Shown here: positions 61,075 through 64,000 of the stretch, piece after piece
Position numbering within the stretch: the first letter of the stretch is position 1
Layout of the letters: each line of letters starts with the position of its first letter
Assembly (NCBI GenBank): GCA_964433205.1
Contig: CAYSRA010000002.1
Span: forward strand, 14,352-78,351
DNA from: Thiogranum sp964433205
Lineage (GTDB): Bacteria > Pseudomonadota > Gammaproteobacteria > DSM-19610
Reading direction: 5' to 3'
Length of the DNA: 64,000 bases
Made by a program: the position numbers and the translations under genes
The notes under the pieces: generated by a model
Databases searched by the model: none
Seen by the model: only the letters and a program-made list of their open reading frames with translations
Told to the model about the DNA's origin: nothing

Positions 61075-62928
61075 TCAGATTGGCAGTCGTTTAAGACGAC
61101 GGCCACCGTAAAGCAGGTTGATCACCGCGCGCGTACCCATGATGGCGGTAAACATGGAAGTCAGAATACCGATGGACAGTGTCACGGCAAAACCCTTGAC
61201 CGGCCCGCTGCCGAAACTGAACAGCACCACCGCCGCAATCAGCGTAGTAACATTGGCGTCGGCAATCGTCGAGAAAGCCTTGGCATAACCGGCATGAATA
61301 CTCGCCTGCGGGGTATTGCCATTACGCAATTCTTCCCGGATACGCTCGAAAATGAGTACGTTGGCATCCACCGCCATACCCACCGTCAGCACGATACCGG
61401 CGATACCCGGCATGGTCAGCGTCGCCTGCAGCATGGACAATATCGCGACAATAAGCACCAGGTTCATGGCCAGCGCCAGGTCGGCCACCAGCCCGAACAC
61501 CTTGTAGTAAAGCGCCATGAATACCAGCACCAGGATGAAGCCAATCACAACAGACTCGAAGCCCTGCTTGATGTTGTCCGCACCCAGGCTCGGACCGATG
61601 GTGCGTTCCTCGATAATGCGGATGGGTGCTGCCAGCGCGCCGGAGCGCAGCAGCAGTGCCAGTTCGTGGGCTTCCTGGGGGCTGTCCAGGCCGGTGGTCT
61701 GGAAACGCCTGCCGAACACGCCGCGAATGGTGGCGACGCTGATGATTTCCTCGACCTTGCGGTTGACCACCACCGGCTTGCCGTCGACCATGCGCGTGAC
61801 CGGCTTGTTTTCGATAAACACCACCGCCATCGGCTTGCCGACGTTCTCCTTGGTAAACTCCAGCATCTTGCGCGCGCCCTTGCCGTCCAGCGTCACCGTC
61901 ACCTGCGGCTGGCCGCCCTGGCTGTCGAAGCCGGAACGCGCATTGATAATCTGGTCGCCGGTGACGATGACACGGTTTTTCAACAGGTAGTAGCGGCCGT
62001 GGCGGTCCTTGTACAGCCGCGAGCCCGGCGGCACCTTGCCGTTGATGGCGTCTTCGACATCGTGCTCGGTATCGACTGCTCGATACTCCAGCGTCGCGGT
62101 GGCACCGATAATGCGTTTGGCCGCCACCGTATCCTGCACACCCGGCAACTGAACCACCACGCGCCGGTCACCCTGCTGCTGGATAACCGGTTCGGCCACA
62201 CCCAGTTCATTGACGCGGTTACGCAGGGTGGTGATGTTCTGCTGCAGCGCCAGTTTGCGGGTTTCCCGCACCTCTTTCTCGCTGAGCGTGACTTCCAGCA
62301 CGTAGCTCTTGCCGCCCTTGATATCCCTGAGCTGGAGATCGCGGTATTCGTCGTGGATCAGTTCGCTGCCCTTCTGCCGGTCGGCCTCGCTGCGGAACTT
62401 GACCAGCAACTTGTCACTGTGCGGGCGGATGCTGAGATAACGGATCTTGTGCTTGCGCAATACCGTGCGCAGGTCCGAGGCATAACGCTCCAGTGCCTTC
62501 TGCACGGCGGCATCCATATCCACCTCCATCAGGAAGTGCACGCCGCCGCGCAGATCCAGGCCGAGATACATGGGCTGGGCGTTGATGGCCTGCAGCCAGG
62601 GCGGTGTGGAAGGCGCCAGGTTGAGCGCAACGGAGTAATCCGGCCCCAGTTCGTCCTTGATCAGGTCGGCAGCGGCCAGCTGGTCTTCCGTATTATTGAA
62701 GCGCACCAGCAGACGCCGTTTTTCAACCTCTATGGCCTTGACCGGTATCTTCTTCTCCGACAGACGGGTTTCGATCCGTGCTGGAAGCGTATCGCTGAGC
62801 TCTCCGCTGCGCGCCGCGGAGACCTGTACTGCCGGATCAGATTCGTAAAGGTTCGGCAATGCATACAGCACGCCGACAATCATCAGGACGACGAGCAGCA
62901 GGTATTTCCAGGCCGGGTATTGATTCAT
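61075..62928 (-). CDS. secD: Protein translocase subunit SecD
   Basis: This 617-residue protein has a first helix (LLLVVLMIVGVLYALPNLY) and a large periplasmic part with YLGLDLRGGVHFLMEVD and SGALAAPIRIIEERTIGPSLG. Five C-terminal helices follow, with AGIVLTVGMAVDANVLIFERI and GSGPVKGFAVTLSIGILTSM. It pairs with SecF, 18 bases downstream. Confidence 0.97.
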   Translation of the reverse strand: MNQYPAWKYLLLVVLMIVGVLYALPNLYESDPAVQVSAARSGELSDTLPARIETRLSEKKIPVKAIEVEKRRLLVRFNNTEDQLAAADLIKDELGPDYSVALNLAPSTPPWLQAINAQPMYLGLDLRGGVHFLMEVDMDAAVQKALERYASDLRTVLRKHKIRYLSIRPHSDKLLVKFRSEADRQKGSELIHDEYRDLQLRDIKGGKSYVLEVTLSEKEVRETRKLALQQNITTLRNRVNELGVAEPVIQQQGDRRVVVQLPGVQDTVAAKRIIGATATLEYRAVDTEHDVEDAINGKVPPGSRLYKDRHGRYYLLKNRVIVTGDQIINARSGFDSQGGQPQVTVTLDGKGARKMLEFTKENVGKPMAVVFIENKPVTRMVDGKPVVVNRKVEEIISVATIRGVFGRRFQTTGLDSPQEAHELALLLRSGALAAPIRIIEERTIGPSLGADNIKQGFESVVIGFILVLVFMALYYKVFGLVADLALAMNLVLIVAILSMLQATLTMPGIAGIVLTVGMAVDANVLIFERIREELRNGNTPQASIHAGYAKAFSTIADANVTTLIAAVVLFSFGSGPVKGFAVTLSIGILTSMFTAIMGTRAVINLLYGGRRLKRLPI

Positions 62929-62959
62929 GATGGAAACGAGCCTTGTTCGGTATTGTTAT

Positions 62960-63286
62960 TCAGGATGCCTTGCTGGTGCCCTTGGGCATCAGACTGGCGA
63001 TCGCCTGGCGTTGCACCTTTACCTCAACGTTATCAGCAATTTTCAGGGTGACGAAATTCTCGTCCACCTGCGTAATGCGTCCCAGCAACCCCCCATTGGT
63101 AACGACTTCGTCACCCTTTGACAGCGCCTCGACCATCGCCTTGTGCTCCTTGGCACGCTTGGTCTGCGGACGGATCAGCAGGAAATAGAAAACCACGAAA
63201 ATCAGCAGCAGGGGCAAAAAGCTCATAATCGGGTCGGCCTGCTGTGCCGGGGCCGCAGCCAGTGCATCGCTGATAAAAAAGCTCAT
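62960..63286 (-). CDS. yajC: Sec translocase accessory protein YajC
   Basis: This 108-residue protein has one membrane helix (MSFLPLLLIFVVFYFLLIRP), then the family block QTKRAKEHKAMVEALSKGDE and VVTNGGLLGRITQVDENFV. YajC binds SecDF. It lies between tgt and secD, 31 bases before secD. Confidence 0.95.
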   Translation of the reverse strand: MSFFISDALAAAPAQQADPIMSFLPLLLIFVVFYFLLIRPQTKRAKEHKAMVEALSKGDEVVTNGGLLGRITQVDENFVTLKIADNVEVKVQRQAIASLMPKGTSKAS

Positions 63287-63373
63287 AGTTGAATACCTGT
63301 CCTTTTAATATTTGGGTTCGCACCCGCAGAAAACACGATGGCTCCCGGGAATACGACAAATTCAAGCGCGCTA

Positions 63374-64000
63374 TTATGGCACAGGCGGCGCGGATTGGCC
63401 CCTTTTCGCGTAAAAATCGGCCACGAACCTGTCCAGCCGCCGTTCCACGATTGCCTCGCGCAGGCCCGCCATCAGGTGCTGATAGTAGCGCAGGTTGTGC
63501 ACGGTGTTGAGGTGTGACCCCAGTATCTCGTTGCACTTGTCCAGGTGATAGAGGTAGGCGCGACTGTAGTGCCGGCAGGTATAGCAATCGCATTCCGGGT
63601 CCAGCGGGCCGGTGTCTTCACGAAATCTTGCGTTACGCAGCCGCAGGGTACCTTGCGACGTGAACAGGTGGCCGTTGCGCGCATTGCGCGTCGGCATCAC
63701 GCAGTCGAACATATCCACCCCGCGCCTTACCGCCTCGACAATATCTTCCGGCGTACCCACCCCCATCAGGTAACGCGGCGCATCGGCCGGCATCGCCGGG
63801 TCCAGCACATCCAGTATGCGGATACGCTCTTCGTGCGGCTCACCGACCGCCAGCCCGCCGATCGCGTAGCCTTCGCACCCGATCCGCCCCTGCCCCTGCA
63901 GCGACTCCACGCCCAACTCCCGACACCTGCCGCACTGCCCCATCCCGCACAGCGCTGCCCCCACGACGCCTCGCCCCCAGCGGCTGCCCTGCGCCCCGCG
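63374..64000 (-). CDS. tgt: Queuine tRNA-ribosyltransferase, C-terminal part, cut by window end
   Basis: The frame stays open to the right edge. Visible are GYAIGGLAVGEP, RYLMGVGTPEDIVEAVRRGV, the catalytic Asp in VDMFDCVMPTRNARNGHLF, and zinc ligands CDCYTCRHYS with a later His. Tgt swaps guanine for a queuine precursor in tRNA wobble positions. The outer 150 bases look corrupted: the conserved FGIVQGG appears as CGMGQCG, and many codons show T-to-G changes on the coding strand. Confidence 0.93.
   Translation of the reverse strand, partial: RGAQGSRWGRGVVGAALCGMGQCGRCRELGVESLQGQGRIGCEGYAIGGLAVGEPHEERIRILDVLDPAMPADAPRYLMGVGTPEDIVEAVRRGVDMFDCVMPTRNARNGHLFTSQGTLRLRNARFREDTGPLDPECDCYTCRHYSRAYLYHLDKCNEILGSHLNTVHNLRYYQHLMAGLREAIVERRLDRFVADFYAKRGQSAPPVP

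Noticed and set aside
61060..63051. A 663-codon plus-strand frame across secD
   Set aside because: Antisense shadow of secD, His/Gln-rich without family motifs.

Overview
The window looks like the chromosome of a GC-rich gammaproteobacterium, most like the sulfur-oxidising Chromatiales/Thiohalobacter-type lineages. This is inferred from gene content: rnfABCDGE-nth, tgt-yajC-secD-secF, an EF-G2-type fusA, YheS, DUF6776, DUF1841 and DUF6394. One run of 100 Ns (19575-19674) and a degraded-looking right edge suggest a draft or metagenome-derived assembly. No rRNA, tRNA, CRISPR array, prophage or transposase gene was seen.

Layout. 1-3.6 kb: a cytochrome-domain fragment, a DUF6776 protein, an MTH1187-family protein and fusA2. 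3.9-6.5 kb: a periplasmic solute-binding protein with a sensor kinase. 6.5-15.6 kb: a nine-gene minus-strand respiratory operon. It encodes a NapC/NirT-like cytochrome with five haem motifs, a dihaem cytochrome c, a Tat-exported NapA-like molybdoenzyme, two NapG-like and two NapH-like Fe-S proteins, a FixH/YtkA-like exported protein and a NapF-like ferredoxin. napB, napD and a standard napC are absent. A TTGAC-N4-ATCAA FNR/Anr box lies upstream, spaced exactly as in a class II promoter. 15.8-29.5 kb: mostly single genes (YheS, a TPR response regulator with a gap-broken kinase, a K+ channel, an acyltransferase, CDGSH, VOC, thioredoxin-HEAT, NnrS, RhlE, a DUF3365 haem protein). 29.5-35.1 kb: an AT-rich patch with paired DnaA boxes, then DUF2288, a SpeE-like methyltransferase, ApbC and MetG, plus several palindromic elements. 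35.1-41.0 kb: rnfABCDGE-nth with a perfect FNR box between rnfB and rnfC. 41.7-44.4 kb: a four-gene Hvf/oxazolin-type RiPP operon (EGKCG precursor, DUF692/MNIO enzyme, DUF2063 partner, DoxX protein). 44.5-58.4 kb: a 6-phosphogluconate dehydrogenase, a PhnD-like protein with a second orphan kinase, an outer-membrane barrel with an MFS transporter, aroC, FNR-controlled hemN, prmB, Sco1 and PCuAC copper chaperones, psd, and a sigma/anti-sigma/DUF3106 cassette. 58.5-64 kb: suhB, small hypotheticals, and secF-secD-yajC-tgt with tgt running off the edge.

Themes. First, anaerobic electron transfer: the Nap-like operon, Rnf, hemN and possibly the DUF3365 protein carry FNR-type boxes and could respond together to low oxygen. 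Second, copper handling: the Hvf operon and the Sco1/PCuAC pair. Third, sensing: two loci pair a periplasmic binding protein with a closely related orphan histidine kinase. The non-coding DNA carries two near-identical palindromes and a third distinct one of the type linked to REP-associated transposases, a twin hairpin sharing an inverted 31-base core, and a 199-bp MITE-like element with 30-bp perfect terminal inverted repeats.
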